This document shows positions 9,253 to 17,895 of a DNA stretch of 64,000 nucleotides, piece after piece (within the stretch, counting starts at the first letter, position 1; each line of letters starts with the position of its first letter). This stretch comes from Acidovorax sp. sif1233 (GTDB lineage: Bacteria; Pseudomonadota; Gammaproteobacteria; Burkholderiales; Burkholderiaceae_C). The stretch is taken from NCBI RefSeq assembly GCF_019218755.1, contig NZ_JAHUWZ010000006.1, positions 186,001 to 250,000 on the forward strand, read 5' to 3'. The notes under the pieces were generated by a model, which did no database searches, was not told where the DNA came from, and saw nothing but the letters and a program-made list of their open reading frames with translations. A program made the translations under genes and the position numbers.

Positions 9253-10449
9253 CTAGAAATCCACCAGGCTCAGCCCCAGGCTGAACACGGTGCGCTTGCG
9301 GTTGTAGTCGATCATGCTGTCGCCATAGCCGCTGAACAGCTGCGTGTGCAGGCGCAGGTTGCTCTTGCTGCCGAAAAGGCCCGTGCCCACCGTCTGCAGC
9401 CATTCCAGGCGCACCGAGCCCCGGTCGCTGCTCGACAGCGAGTGGCGCAGCGTGGCGCCCACGGTGTTGTCCTTGTTGACGTTCCAGAACGCCGACAGCT
9501 CGCCCCGGCCGACGTAGTCGCTGATGCCGGGGTTGTCGTCGCTGCCCGAGCTTTCGGGCACGCGCTTCCACAGGCGCGCGTTCACGCTGAAGCTGTTGGA
9601 AAGCTCCATGCCGGTCATGAGGTACACGCGGTTCCAGCTGCGCGACAGGGGCTTGCTCTGGCCGTTGGACTGGTGCACCAGGCCGATGCCGCTGTAGCGC
9701 CACTTCCAGCCGAACGGCAGCTGCGCCGTGGTGGGGTAGACGTACATGACCTCGGGCTCGTGGTCGGTGGCGCGGAAGGGGCGCGAGATCTGGGGCGTGA
9801 ACAGCTGCCAGTACGACTGCTGCGAATAGCCGAACCACACGGAATCCTTGAGCGTGGGGTGGCCCTGCGTGAGCAGGCCCTGCGCGAGCTTGGTGCGCAC
9901 CGACAGCTGGATGCGGTTCTCGGTGCGGCGGTAGGGCGTGGATTCGGTGGCCGAGTGGTCCGCCGCGTCGGACGTGGGCTGGCGGTTCACGTTGCTCGAC
10001 GCCACCACCGACACGGTGATGGGCCGGTAGCCCCGGAAGCTGAAGGTGCCGCAGTCGCTGCCCGATTCCAGCTCCCAGAAGCGCGAGAGGTCGCTGTACT
10101 GCGGGTCGCGGCAGCCCTCGGTGCGGGCCACGTCGATGACGCGGGTGGCGGGCAGGGTGGTGTCCACGGGCGGCGGCACGGCCGACGCGGCGGCGGAGGC
10201 GCCCGGCGCATTCCAGCTTTGCTGGTCGGCGGCCCACTGGTCGAAGCAGGCCAGGCGCGCCTGGTTGTCGCTGGACAGGGCGGTGCAGCGGCGCCAGGCG
10301 CTCTCGGCGCCCCCGGCGGCCGAGGCGGTGGCGCCGGCCGGTGCGGCCGCCTGTGCCAGCGCGGCGCCGGCGGGCGCCAGCGCGGCGGCCACCAGCAGCG
10401 CCAGCGTGCGACGCGATGGCGCGGCGGCGGGCGTGGCGGTCCTGGTCAC
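9253..10449 (-). CDS. pldA: Outer membrane phospholipase A (OMPLA)
   Basis: A calcium-dependent phospholipase A1/A2 of the outer membrane that hydrolyses phospholipids displaced to the outer leaflet. The mature part is beta-barrel-like with many alternating aromatic strands. It has the catalytic segment LVHQSNGQS (His and Ser of HxSNG) and ends in phenylalanine (LSLVDF). A signal peptide (SRRTLALLVAAALAPAGAALAQ) comes first, then an Ala/Pro-rich linker with CFDQW. GTG at 10449 is chosen because it overlaps the upstream stop as GTGA. ATG at 10515 (MEQRH) with AAGGAA ten bases upstream is a real alternative and would give a long n-region. A family B element sits at the 3' end. Confidence 0.88.
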   Translation of the reverse strand: MTRTATPAAAPSRRTLALLVAAALAPAGAALAQAAAPAGATASAAGGAESAWRRCTALSSDNQARLACFDQWAADQQSWNAPGASAAASAVPPPVDTTLPATRVIDVARTEGCRDPQYSDLSRFWELESGSDCGTFSFRGYRPITVSVVASSNVNRQPTSDAADHSATESTPYRRTENRIQLSVRTKLAQGLLTQGHPTLKDSVWFGYSQQSYWQLFTPQISRPFRATDHEPEVMYVYPTTAQLPFGWKWRYSGIGLVHQSNGQSKPLSRSWNRVYLMTGMELSNSFSVNARLWKRVPESSGSDDNPGISDYVGRGELSAFWNVNKDNTVGATLRHSLSSSDRGSVRLEWLQTVGTGLFGSKSNLRLHTQLFSGYGDSMIDYNRKRTVFSLGLSLVDF

Positions 10450-10928
10450 CCCGCCTGCCTGCGCAGCGCGAAAGGGGCCGATGGAGCTGAAGGGGTGGGG
10501 GTGGCGTTGTTCCATGTTCCGCGTATTTCCTTGCCGCACGATCCATCCACCACCTGGCCCGTCCAGGGGGTGCTGATGTTCATGCCGTTGATCGATTCTT
10601 CCAGGGTCGGGTCGCCGCCATCGGCGTCGCCGCTGACCGGCGCCGTGGTGCCGCCACGCTGCACGGTACCACGCACGCTGTGTGCCAGTGCGGCGTGGTG
10701 CCCCAGCTGCGGCGTGGCCGTGGCGCCCGGCGCGGGGGCCGGCGGCTCGGCCAGCCAGCGGCCCCGCAGGCGCGGGTGGCCCCTGTCCGCCGCGGCGGGG
10801 CACGCCGCCGTGGATTGTGGTTCATTTCGGCGGTGGGCGCTTGTAGGATAAGCGCTGATAGCTATCAAAATAAAAGCGGCCCCCCGCCGGGGCGCGGGGC
10901 GGGGGCGAGCGGGTGCCGGCCGGGGCAT
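10446..10928 (-). CDS. Hypothetical protein overlapping pldA (start unresolved)
   Basis: The frame ending at 10446 looks coding over its last 110 or so codons. Third positions are strongly G/C and the sequence is protein-like (TLEESINGMNISTPWTGQ, then DGSCGKEIRGTWNN). Its TGA overlaps the GTG of pldA by four bases, a typical translational coupling. No good start is visible: the first in-frame ATG (10928) would place a family A repeat inside the gene, and an ATG at 10825 is in another frame. So the 5' end may be frameshifted or begin at a GTG such as 10676. I do not recognise the family. Confidence 0.45.
   Translation of the reverse strand: MPRPAPARPRPAPRRGAAFILIAISAYPTSAHRRNEPQSTAACPAAADRGHPRLRGRWLAEPPAPAPGATATPQLGHHAALAHSVRGTVQRGGTTAPVSGDADGGDPTLEESINGMNISTPWTGQVVDGSCGKEIRGTWNNATPTPSAPSAPFALRRQAG
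10838..10872 (+). repeat. Family A intergenic repeat, copy 3
   Basis: CGCTTGTAGGATAAGCGCTG then ATAGCTATCAAAATAAAAG, between the helicase gene and the small gene before pldA. Confidence 0.8.
10867..10899 (-). terminator. Possible terminator after the Rep-type helicase
   Basis: On the minus strand CCCCGC pairs with GCGGGG over a six-base loop. Six bases later comes TTTTATTTT, part of which belongs to a family A repeat. The spacing to the U-run is not ideal. Confidence 0.35.
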
Positions 10929-10936
10929 GGGGCGCC

Positions 10937-13036
10937 TCAGGCCGTGGGCGCGGGCTGGGCGGCCACGGCGGCGTTGGCCGCGCTCGTCGCCTGGGCCTTG
11001 GCGGCGAATTCGGCGCGCAGGGCCTTGAGCTTCTCGCGCGGGTCTTCGCGGGCGGTGGTCTTGTCCAGGCCCATCTCGGCGATGAAGCGGCTGGGCTGCG
11101 CGGCCACCATCTCGCGGCCCTTCTTGCGCCGCTTGGTCCAGCTCACGGCCAGCGTGCGCTGGGCGCGGGTGATGCCCACGTACATCAGGCGGCGCTCTTC
11201 CTGCAGGCGCTGCAGCGTGTCGTCGCTCACCTTCTGCTGGCGCCCCTCGTCGTCGTCGAGCTTGAACGGCAGCATGCCTTCGGTCACGCCCACCAGCACC
11301 ACGTGCGGCCACTCCAGGCCCTTGCTCGCGTGCAGGGTCGACAGCGTGACCATGTCCTGCTCCTGCTCGCGTTCGCTGATGGTGGACAGCAGCGCGATGG
11401 TCTGCGACACCTCCAGCAGGCTCTTGGTCTCCTTGGCCACCACGGCGCCCGCCGTGTCGTCGATCTGGCCGCCCGCGCGCTGGGCCATCCAGTCGCAGAA
11501 CTCCATCACATTGCTCCAGCGCGCGGCGGCCACCTTTTCGCTGTCCTCGTTGTCGTACAGGTGCTGCTCGTAGCCGATCTCCTTGAGCCACTCGTTCAGG
11601 AAGGTGCGCGACTCCTCGGCGCCATGCACGCGGCGCGCGCTGTACTCCAGGTAGTTGATGTAGCGGCCGAATTCATGCAGGCCGTCCATGGCCCGCTTGG
11701 GCACGGCCGCCGGCAGCATGCCGTTGAACAGCGCGCCGAACATGCTCTGCTTGTGCTGCGTGGCGAACGCGCCCAGCGCCGCCAGCGTGGTGTGGCCGAT
11801 GCCGCGCTTGGGCGTGGTGATGGCGCGCAGGAACGCCGGGTCATCGTCGTTGTTGATCCACAGCCGGAACCAGGCGCACAGGTCCTTGATCTCGGCGCGG
11901 TCGAAGAAGCTGGTGCCGCCCGAGACCTTGTAGGGAATGTTGGCCTTGCGCAGCGCCTTCTCGAACGGCTTGGCCTGGTGGTTGGCGCGGTACAGGATGG
12001 CGAAGGCCTTCCAGTCGGGCGGCGGGTTGCTGGCCGCGCGCAGGCTCTGGATGCGGGCCACGGCGCGTTCGGCCTCGTGCTCTTCGCTGTCGGCGTCCAC
12101 CACGCGCACGGGCTCGCCCTCGCCCAGCTCGGAGAACAGCGTTTTCGGAAACAGCTTGGGGTTGGGCCCGATCACGTTGTTGGCCGCGCGCAGGATGGCG
12201 CTGGTGGAGCGGTAGTTCTGCTCCAGCTTGATGACCTTGAGGTGCGGGAAGTCGATGGGCAGCTTCTTCAAGTTGTCCAGCGTGGCGCCGCGCCAGCCGT
12301 AGATGGACTGGTCGTCGTCGCCCACGGCCGTGAAGTGCCCGTTCTCGCCCACCAGCAGCTTGAGCAGCTCGTACTGCGTGGCGTTGGTGTCCTGGTATTC
12401 ATCGACCAGCACGTGGCTCAGCGCCGCCTGCCACTTGGCGCGCACTTCGGGGAAGTCGCGCAGCAGGCGCAGCGGCATGCCGATGAGGTCGTCGAAGTCC
12501 ACGCTCTGGTAGGCCGCCAGGCGCTCCTCGTAGCGCGCCATCAGCGTGGCGATGATGCGCTCGTTGTCGTCGGCCGCCTGGGCCAGCGCCTGCTCGGAGG
12601 TCAGGCCCATGTTCTTCCACTTGCTGATCACCCACTGCCATTGGCGCGCGGTGGCCATGTCGGTGGTGCCGCCCGAGGCTTCCTTCAGGATGCCGGTCAC
12701 GTCGTCGGCATCCAGGATGCTGAACTGGGGCTTGAGGCCCAGCACCGAACCATCCTCGCGCACCATGCGCACGCCCAGGGCGTGGAAGGTGCACACCAGC
12801 ACGTCCTTGGCGCGCCGGCCGATCAGGCCCTTGGCGCGCTCGCGCATTTCGGCGGCCGCCTTGTTGGTGAAGGTGATGGCGGCGATGCGCCTGGGCTCCA
12901 TGCCCTTCTCGATCATGTGCGCGATCTTCTGCGTGATCACGCGCGTCTTGCCCGAGCCCGCGCCGGCCAGCACCAGGCAGGCCCCGTCGGTGTAGTGGAC
13001 AGCCTGGAGCTGGGCGAGATTGAGACCGGCGGACAT
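10937..13036 (-). CDS. rep: ATP-dependent DNA helicase, Rep/UvrD family
   Basis: A superfamily 1A 3'-5' DNA helicase of 699 residues. It has the Q motif LNLAQLQAV, Walker A AGAGSGKTRVIT (near residue 25), TFTNKAAAEMRERA (motif Ia), VDEYQDTN (motif II), GDDDQSIYGWRGA (motif III), EQNYRST (motif IV), LSTLHASKGLEW (motif V) and YVGITRAQ (motif VI). Sequence flavour and length fit Rep better than UvrD, judged from memory of the E. coli protein. Rep moves forks through protein barriers with the replisome. Start at 13036 puts the Q motif at the N-terminus. PriA, another restart factor, is encoded 5 kb away. Confidence 0.9.
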   Translation of the reverse strand: MSAGLNLAQLQAVHYTDGACLVLAGAGSGKTRVITQKIAHMIEKGMEPRRIAAITFTNKAAAEMRERAKGLIGRRAKDVLVCTFHALGVRMVREDGSVLGLKPQFSILDADDVTGILKEASGGTTDMATARQWQWVISKWKNMGLTSEQALAQAADDNERIIATLMARYEERLAAYQSVDFDDLIGMPLRLLRDFPEVRAKWQAALSHVLVDEYQDTNATQYELLKLLVGENGHFTAVGDDDQSIYGWRGATLDNLKKLPIDFPHLKVIKLEQNYRSTSAILRAANNVIGPNPKLFPKTLFSELGEGEPVRVVDADSEEHEAERAVARIQSLRAASNPPPDWKAFAILYRANHQAKPFEKALRKANIPYKVSGGTSFFDRAEIKDLCAWFRLWINNDDDPAFLRAITTPKRGIGHTTLAALGAFATQHKQSMFGALFNGMLPAAVPKRAMDGLHEFGRYINYLEYSARRVHGAEESRTFLNEWLKEIGYEQHLYDNEDSEKVAAARWSNVMEFCDWMAQRAGGQIDDTAGAVVAKETKSLLEVSQTIALLSTISEREQEQDMVTLSTLHASKGLEWPHVVLVGVTEGMLPFKLDDDEGRQQKVSDDTLQRLQEERRLMYVGITRAQRTLAVSWTKRRKKGREMVAAQPSRFIAEMGLDKTTAREDPREKLKALRAEFAAKAQATSAANAAVAAQPAPTA

Positions 13037-13292
13037 GGATGGAGGAAGAAGGAAAAAGCAGGAGAGGAAGAAGGGGCCGGGGGCACCCAGGGGCGGGCGT
13101 ACCGCAGCGCCGCCGGAGCGCGCAATGATACCGGCGCGCTCCGGCGGGGCCGGGTTGCGCCGCGGCCGGCCCCGGCGGGGTCTGACAGGGGCCTGACGCC
13201 GCCCCCGCGCTGCGGGAAACCCCGCTAGGGACGGGATCGTCACACTTTGATACTACGCCCATCGGTTTTCGCCCGATCCGGGTGGCCGCGCC

Positions 13293-14585
13293 GTGACGAG
13301 TCCCACCATGCACCTTCCTGCCCCACTCCGCGCCCTTCGCCCCCTTCGCGCCCGGGCACCGCTGCAACCTGGTACCCGCCGGCGCCGCGGCCGTGGGGCC
13401 CTGGGCGCCGCCCTGCTGGCCTGCGCCGCCGCGCTGGCCCCGGCGCACGCGCAGCTGGGCAGCACCGCCCCGGTGCGTGTCGGCGTGGTCGGCCCGTTCA
13501 CGGGGCCTTCGGCGGATTTCGGGGTGCCCATGCTCAACGGCATCAAGCTCGCGGTGGACGAGATCAACGCCGTGGGCGGCTACCTGGGGCGGCCGCTGGA
13601 GCTGGTCATCAAGGACGACGCCGCCAACCCGGACCAGGGCCGCAAGGTCTCGCAGGAGCTGCTGGGCGAGAAGGTGGTCGCCACCATCGGCTTTTGCAAC
13701 ACCGGCGTGGCGCTCAAGGCCATCGACCTGTTCCAGGAGGCCAGGAGCCCGCTCATCGTGCCGTGCTCCACGGGCACGGCGGTCACGGCCAGGTACCCGG
13801 CCGCCGACAGCTACATCTTCCGGGTGCAGGCCCGCGACGCGCTGCAGGCGCCCTTCATGGTGGACGACATCGTCAAGCGCGGCTGGGACAAGGTGGCCAT
13901 CTTCGCCGACAAGACGGGCTACGGCGAGGGCGGCTACAACGACGTGGTGGCGGCGCTGGCGGCCAAGAACCTCAAGCCCGTGCACGTGGCACGCTTCGAC
14001 CTGGGCGTGAAGGACCTCACGGCCGAGCTCGCGGCCGCCCGCGCCGCGGGCGCCAACGTGGTCTACAGCTATACCGTGGGGCCGGAGAACGCGACCATCG
14101 CCAACGGCAAGAAGGCGATGGGCTGGAAGGTGCCCCAGGTGGGCGCGTGGCCGCTGTCCTTCCCGTTCTTCCTTGAAGGGGCCAAGGACGCCGCCGAGGG
14201 CGCGCTCATGGTGCAGACCTTCATCGCCGAGCCGAGCAACGAGCGCCGGGCCTCGTTCCTGTCGAGCTACACCCGCAAGTACAACGGCAAGGTGGCCGTG
14301 CCCATGGCCGCGGCCAACGCGTACGACGCCACGTACCTGCTGATGTATTCCTTCCTCGGCATCCGCGACGGCAACCTCTCGGGCAAGGCCATCAAGGAAT
14401 CGCTGGAGGGCAGGATGAAGACCTACTACGGGGTGGTGTCCACCTACGACAGGCCGTTCAGCGTGCAGGACAAGGAGGCCATCACCCGCAACATGCTGGT
14501 CATCGGCATGGTCAGGAACGGTGCCATCACCTTCGCCTACCCCGAGGACGCCAAGCGCAACCTGATCGTGCAGCGCAAGCAGTAG
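13293..14585 (+). CDS. Periplasmic ABC-type binding protein (Leu/Ile/Val-binding class)
   Basis: A type I periplasmic binding protein of about 430 residues. An arginine-rich n-region leads into a hydrophobic stretch ending AHAQ, the likely signal peptidase site. The mature fold starts VRVGVVGPFTGPSADFG and continues NGIKLAVDEINAVGGYLGRPLELVIKDD in family fashion. No permease or ATPase gene is adjacent, so it is an orphan that may feed a remote transporter or the system at 40302-43986. GTG at 13293 or ATG at 13308 could be the start. The ligand is unknown. Confidence 0.88.
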   Translation: MTSPTMHLPAPLRALRPLRARAPLQPGTRRRRGRGALGAALLACAAALAPAHAQLGSTAPVRVGVVGPFTGPSADFGVPMLNGIKLAVDEINAVGGYLGRPLELVIKDDAANPDQGRKVSQELLGEKVVATIGFCNTGVALKAIDLFQEARSPLIVPCSTGTAVTARYPAADSYIFRVQARDALQAPFMVDDIVKRGWDKVAIFADKTGYGEGGYNDVVAALAAKNLKPVHVARFDLGVKDLTAELAAARAAGANVVYSYTVGPENATIANGKKAMGWKVPQVGAWPLSFPFFLEGAKDAAEGALMVQTFIAEPSNERRASFLSSYTRKYNGKVAVPMAAANAYDATYLLMYSFLGIRDGNLSGKAIKESLEGRMKTYYGVVSTYDRPFSVQDKEAITRNMLVIGMVRNGAITFAYPEDAKRNLIVQRKQ

Positions 14586-14719
14586 TGGCGCGCAAGGGCA
14601 CCGCCGCGCCGGCGCTCGCGCCGTGCATTCGCCAGGGGTGATGGCCCCCGCCTGACTTTGCGCTGACCGCCGCCGGTGCCCGGCGACCGGCCGCACCGCG
14701 CAGCACGGACAATAGCCCC

Positions 14720-15673
14720 GTGCTCTCCGTCCTGCTCATCACCTTCCCCTTCTTCGCGCTCGTGCTCTGCGGCTACCTGGCCGCGCGGCGCGGCGTGCTG
14801 CCCCAGCCGGCCATCCCGGGGCTCAATGCCTTCGTGCTGTATTTCGCGCTGCCGTGCATGCTGTACCGCTTTGGCGCCAGCACGCCCATCGGGCAGCTGC
14901 TGGACCCGGCCGTGGCGGGCGTGTACGTGGTGTGCGCACTGGCCATGGTGGGCGGCACGGTGGCGCTCACGCGCAGCGCGCGCATCGGTTGGAACGACGC
15001 GGCCTTCGGCGCGCTGGTGGCCGCCTTTCCCAACACGGGCTTCATGGGGGTCCCGCTGCTCGTGGCCTTGCTGGGCGCGCAAAGCGCGGGCCCGGCCATC
15101 GTCACCATCGTGGTGGACATGGTCATCACCAGCTCGCTGTGCATCGCGCTGTCGCGGCTGGACGGCGCCGGCACCCACGGCGTGGGCGTGGCGCTGCGCA
15201 GCGCCTTCAAGGGCATGGCGACCAACCCCATGCCCTGGTCGATCGCGCTGGGCGCGCTGGCATCGGCCCTGCAGTTCACCCTGCCGGGCCCGGTCGACAA
15301 GACCATCGCCATGCTGGCCGATGCGGCCTCGCCCGTGGCGCTGTTCACCATCGGCGCGGTGCTGGCCCGCTCGCAGATGAACCAGCACGAGCAGGTGCCC
15401 GCGCGCGACTACGTGCCCATCGCGCTGGCCAAGCTGCTGGTGCACCCGCTGCTGGTGTGGGGCGCGGGCACGGCGGCCATCGCGCTCGGGGTGCCGCTCA
15501 CGCCGTTCGCGCTCACGGTGCTGGTGCTGCTGGCGGCCCTGCCCAGCGCCAGCAACGTCTCGCTGCTGGCCGAGAAGTTCGGCGCCAACAACGGGCGCGT
15601 GGCGCGGATCATCCTGGTGTCCACGGCGCTGGCGTTCCTGAGCTTTTCGGCGGCGGTGGCGCTGCTGGCCTGA
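14720..15673 (+). CDS. AEC family (auxin efflux carrier-like) transporter
   Basis: A 317-residue inner membrane protein with about ten hydrophobic helices in two similar halves. Signature segments are LNAFVLYFALPCMLYRF near residue 38, AFPNTGFMGVPL near 104, and LAALPSASNVSLLAEKFG near 270. Family members include the malonate transporter MdcF and plant PIN-like proteins. The substrate is probably a small organic acid, but this is not shown here. The start is GTG at 14720. A family A repeat begins right after the stop codon. Confidence 0.88.
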   Translation: MLSVLLITFPFFALVLCGYLAARRGVLPQPAIPGLNAFVLYFALPCMLYRFGASTPIGQLLDPAVAGVYVVCALAMVGGTVALTRSARIGWNDAAFGALVAAFPNTGFMGVPLLVALLGAQSAGPAIVTIVVDMVITSSLCIALSRLDGAGTHGVGVALRSAFKGMATNPMPWSIALGALASALQFTLPGPVDKTIAMLADAASPVALFTIGAVLARSQMNQHEQVPARDYVPIALAKLLVHPLLVWGAGTAAIALGVPLTPFALTVLVLLAALPSASNVSLLAEKFGANNGRVARIILVSTALAFLSFSAAVALLA

Positions 15674-15721
15674 TTGCTATATTTTCGATAGCTTTCAGCG
15701 CTTTCTGGTAAAGCGCTGGGG
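15674..15721 (-). repeat. Family A intergenic repeat, copy 4
   Basis: GCTATATTTTCGATAGC followed by CAGCGCTTTCTGGTAAAGCGCTG, abutting the AEC gene stop codon. The two GCGCTT/AAGCGC parts pair. Confidence 0.75.
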
Positions 15722-15752
15722 GCCAAAAAAACTTGAAATTCTGTGCCGCCCT

Positions 15753-16481
15753 TTACCTGGGGCGCATCCCCTGGCTCCGCCGCAGCCAGGCCCCGGTCGC
15801 CAGGAGCACCAGGCAAAGCATCGCCAGCGCCCAGGGCGAGTTGACGGGAATTTGGCTGGGCGCCACCTCTTCGAGCACGAGGTCGTCGTGGTAGCCCGCC
15901 GCGTCGAAGGTGAAGAAGCTGCCGGTCTTCAGCGCGATGGTCACCTGGCTCGAGGCGGCGGTGAAGGTGGCATCGAACGGCTCCCACTGGAACTGGAATA
16001 CCCCGTTGAGCGCGAGGTTCGAGACGTCGCGGCGGGCGATCATCGTGTCCAGCGGGCCGGGCGCGGCGTCGATGGTGGCGGCCCCCACGGCGCCGTCGTA
16101 GGCCACGACCTCCCACCAGGTGGCGTTGCCGCCCGCATTGCCCGTCACGCCCCCTGACCAGGCGCCGCGCAGCCGGTACACCCGCCCGGGGGTCACCGCC
16201 ACGGTCTGGAACAGGCCGCCGTGCGCATTGCCCGCGCCGCTGCCCTTCTTCTGCGCGTGCGAGGTGCCCGCACCCCCGAAGGGGCACTGGGTGGGCACCC
16301 AGATGTCGCAATCGTTGCTGTGGATCCAGGTGCCATCCCAGAAGCCCGGCGGCGCCGTCCAGGTGCTCCAGCCGGCCAAGCCGGCGTCGAAGTTGCCGTT
16401 GGTGAGCAGGTTCTGGGCGCGCACGGCGGTCCCCCCCGCGAGGAGGGCCAGCAAGATCAGGGCACGAACAATGGCGGTCAT
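15753..16481 (-). CDS. Secreted protein with IPTL-CTERM-like sorting signal
   Basis: A 242-residue exported protein. Residues 1-21 (MTAIVRALILLALLAGGTAVRA) are a signal peptide. The middle resembles a jelly-roll, carbohydrate-binding-type module: it opens NLLTNGNFDAGLAGWSTW and has FQTVAVTPGRVYRLRG. The C-terminus has IPVNSPWALAMLC, a hydrophobic helix and then RRSQGMRPR, the tripartite layout of PEP-CTERM/IPTL-CTERM signals handled by exosortase-type machinery. No exosortase or other CTERM protein is in the window. Start at 16481 matches the signal peptide. Confidence 0.82.
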   Translation of the reverse strand: MTAIVRALILLALLAGGTAVRAQNLLTNGNFDAGLAGWSTWTAPPGFWDGTWIHSNDCDIWVPTQCPFGGAGTSHAQKKGSGAGNAHGGLFQTVAVTPGRVYRLRGAWSGGVTGNAGGNATWWEVVAYDGAVGAATIDAAPGPLDTMIARRDVSNLALNGVFQFQWEPFDATFTAASSQVTIALKTGSFFTFDAAGYHDDLVLEEVAPSQIPVNSPWALAMLCLVLLATGAWLRRSQGMRPR

Positions 16482-16882
16482 TGGCAGGCTTTCTGACGAG
16501 GGAAGGGGGAACGGGGCCGGTCGACGGGCCCTGGATGCCGGGTCCACCGGACCCGCGCAGCACAGCCACGCCCCGAGGCGCTGGAGTGCCAGGCCGCAGT
16601 ATCTGGGGCAAGCCCACGGCATGCAAGTTTTATCGGGCCCGCGCGACCGTGGGCTGCCGATCGCGCCGGACAGGATCAGCGCCCTGGCCTCGAACGGATG
16701 GGTGTGGTCGTCCAGCATGCGCGCCCGCATCGCGCGTGACGGTCGGGGGGGCGCAGCGCCCGGGAAGGCCTTCATCCACGCCTGTCGCCGGCGAAACGTC
16801 CACTGTGGCGTGGTGCGCACACAATGCTATCGCCTGTGCCACTGCAGCATGGGCGTATCCATCCATTCATGAGGAGACCTCC
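16482..16882. other. Divergent intergenic region with perfect palindrome
   Basis: About 400 bases between two divergent exported-protein genes. It contains CGGGTCC-ACC-GGACCCG (16539-16555), a perfect stem in the leader of the minus-strand gene, which may be an operator or leader hairpin. Otherwise no gene or repeat is seen. Confidence 0.5.
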
Positions 16883-17755
16883 ATGCGTTTTGCGAAGCCT
16901 TGTTTTCGGAGCTGGCTGGCAGCGGCCGCCGTTCTTTCCGCCGCCGCCACCGCGCAGGCAGGCCAGGTGTTTGCCGACCAGGCACCCTCGGCCGCGCTGG
17001 GCCGCGACGTGAAGTTCACGGTGTATGTGCCCGACGGCTACCAGCCCGGCGGCACGGTGAACTATCCCGTGGTCTACCTGCTGCACGGCGCGGGCGGCGA
17101 CGAGAACGAATGGCGCACCAAGGGGGGCGCGGTCGAGACCCTGGACGGCCTCATCAAGCGCGGGCTGATCCGCCCGTCGGTCGTGGTCATGCCCACGGCG
17201 GGCCCGGCGTCGTGGTGGGCCGACGGCGCGGCCGAGAAGGCGGGCACGGCCATCATGAAAGACCTGCTGCCCTACGTCGAGTCGCGCTACCGCGTGCAAA
17301 AGGAGCGCAGCGGCCGGGCCATCGGCGGCCTGTCGATGGGGGGCTACGGCGCGTTGAACCTGTCGCTGCGCAACCCCACGCAGTTCTGCGCCGCGGCGGT
17401 GATCAGCCCCGCCATCTATGACCCGCTGCCGCCGGACACCTCGGCGGCACGGCGCACCCCGCAGTTCGTGCGCGACGGGCAGTTTGACCCCGACACCTGG
17501 AAGTCGCTGAACTACGCGGCGGCGCTCGACGCCTACAAGGCGGGCACGCCGCGTGTGCCGATGTGGATCGTCTCGGGCGACCACGACTATCTGGGCATCG
17601 CTCCCATGTCGGCCACCCTGTACTGGCGGATGTACCAGATTCAGCCCAAGCAGGTGGAGCTGCGCGTGATCGACGGCGACCACGAGTGGCTGGTGTTCCG
17701 CGACGCGTTGCCCGACGCCCTGCAGTACGTGGACCGGCAGTGCCGCCAGGGGTGA
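16883..17755 (+). CDS. Secreted esterase, alpha/beta hydrolase (esterase D/tributyrin type)
   Basis: A 290-residue serine hydrolase with a signal peptide (SWLAAAAVLSAAATAQAG). It has VVYLLHGAGGDENEW (oxyanion region), the nucleophile elbow GLSMGGYGAL, a likely catalytic Asp in SGDHDYLG, and a likely His in DGDHEWLVF. The fold matches the putative esterase family that includes S-formylglutathione hydrolase and mycolyltransferases. It is expected to be periplasmic or secreted. GAGGAGACCTCC before ATG 16883 supports the start. It is divergent from the CTERM protein gene. The substrate is unknown. Confidence 0.9.
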   Translation: MRFAKPCFRSWLAAAAVLSAAATAQAGQVFADQAPSAALGRDVKFTVYVPDGYQPGGTVNYPVVYLLHGAGGDENEWRTKGGAVETLDGLIKRGLIRPSVVVMPTAGPASWWADGAAEKAGTAIMKDLLPYVESRYRVQKERSGRAIGGLSMGGYGALNLSLRNPTQFCAAAVISPAIYDPLPPDTSAARRTPQFVRDGQFDPDTWKSLNYAAALDAYKAGTPRVPMWIVSGDHDYLGIAPMSATLYWRMYQIQPKQVELRVIDGDHEWLVFRDALPDALQYVDRQCRQG

Positions 17756-17821
17756 CCGGATGGCCTGCGCGCACCCCGGCCCGGAATCCGCCGGGTGCGA
17801 GGATGCGCGGGGCGTGGCGGA

Positions 17822-17866
17822 ATTTGCTATCAATTAAATAGCTATCCGCGCATGTCCATCAAGCGC
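17822..17866 (+). repeat. Family A intergenic repeat, copy 5 (degenerate)
   Basis: TTTGCTATCAATTAAATAGCTATC then GTCCATCAAGCGC between the convergent esterase and priA 3' ends. It is weaker than the other copies. Confidence 0.55.
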
Positions 17867-17895
17867 CAGGGCCATGAAGCCCCTGGATCTTGAGC

